Shown here in pieces: positions 5,869-6,037 of a stretch of DNA of 6,037 bases. Within the stretch, counting starts at the first letter, position 1. Each line of letters opens with the position of its first letter. Source of the DNA: Candidatus Latescibacterota bacterium (GTDB lineage Bacteria; Eisenbacteria; RBG-16-71-46; SZUA-252); NCBI GenBank assembly GCA_016207265.1, contig JACQPZ010000111.1, positions 1 through 6,037 of the forward strand, written 5' to 3'. The position numbers and the translations under genes are program-made. A model generated the notes under the pieces. It did no database searches. It saw only the letters and a list, made by a program, of their open reading frames with translations, and was not told where the DNA came from.

Positions 5869-6037
5869 CTAGCCTCGCGCTTCGCGGCCGCAGCGGCACG
5901 GCCCCTGGTTTCGATCCTCGCCGCACCGAGGACACAACCCCGCGCACGTTTCCTTGCAGAGCGGCCTCATCGGAAGACCGAGCAGGATCGCCTCACGAAT
6001 CTCGTTGTCGATGGAGAGCACCCGGCCGTCGTGGAAG
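5869..6037 (-). CDS. yceD: DUF177 / YceD family protein, C-terminal part (5' end outside window)
   Basis: I translated this by hand: 55 residues ending in TAG, with the N-terminal part beyond the right edge. DUF177 proteins are encoded just upstream of rpmF in many bacteria and are linked to 23S rRNA accumulation or processing; the biochemical activity is not well defined. The visible part has NEIREAILLGLPMRPLC (11-27) and then a cysteine-rich tail: C27, C31, C35, C38, C47 and C49. The tail includes LCPRCG and CRCG, the usual putative zinc-binding end of the family. The rpmF start follows after a 59-base gap. Identification rests on this tail plus the rpmF neighbour, and both agree well. Whether the operon promoter lies upstream of this gene cannot be seen. 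Confidence 0.9.
   Translation of the reverse strand, partial: FHDGRVLSIDNEIREAILLGLPMRPLCKETCAGLCPRCGEDRNQGPCRCGREARG

Noticed and set aside
5856..5880. GC-rich inverted repeat over the yceD stop (GCGCG/CGCGC arms with an inner GGC/GCC)
   Set aside because: It has an A/G mismatch, short arms and a low-complexity GC-only outer stem in very GC-rich sequence. No U-run follows. Chance is the likeliest explanation.

Overview
The window is a slice of a conserved bacterial housekeeping locus, the fatty-acid/phospholipid synthesis (fab) cluster. Every gene lies on the minus strand, so transcription runs from right to left in window coordinates. The order in transcription direction is yceD (DUF177, 5' part cut off) - rpmF - plsX - fabH - fabD - fabG - acpP - fabF - rnc (3' part cut off). 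The DNA is GC-rich, roughly 58-75% in most stretches sampled by hand. This gene order is known from several distant bacterial phyla. With the high GC, the zinc-binding four-cysteine form of L32 and the GTG starts, it suggests a free-living GC-rich Gram-negative-type or environmental bacterium. The sequence alone does not settle the phylum.

Right end (about 5600-6037): the C-terminal end of a DUF177 protein and the complete ribosomal protein L32 gene, both with cysteine-rich zinc motifs. This is the ribosome-related head of the operon. Middle (about 1890-5600): plsX, fabH, fabD and fabG are packed very tightly. The plsX/fabH, fabH/fabD and fabD/fabG junctions are all 4-base stop/start overlaps (ATGA, GTGA, ATGA), which suggests translational coupling. 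Left (about 230-1890): acpP and fabF are separated from their neighbours by 50- and 73-base gaps, and each gap contains an inverted repeat able to form an RNA hairpin. acpP also has the best Shine-Dalgarno sequence in the window. Left edge (1-233): the first 77 codons of rnc (RNase III), starting 13 bases after the fabF stop.

Together the genes supply the core of type II fatty acid synthesis. FabD makes malonyl-ACP from AcpP, FabH performs the first condensation, FabF elongates, and FabG reduces the 3-ketoacyl-ACP. PlsX turns acyl-ACP into acyl-phosphate for phospholipid synthesis. The dehydratase and enoyl reductase are not in the window. All catalytic residues that can be checked are present and no gene looks broken. 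There is no mobile element, CRISPR array, RNA gene or unknown protein, and no non-coding stretch reaches 300 bases. I see no previously undescribed system. The most interesting non-coding signal is the pair of hairpins around acpP.
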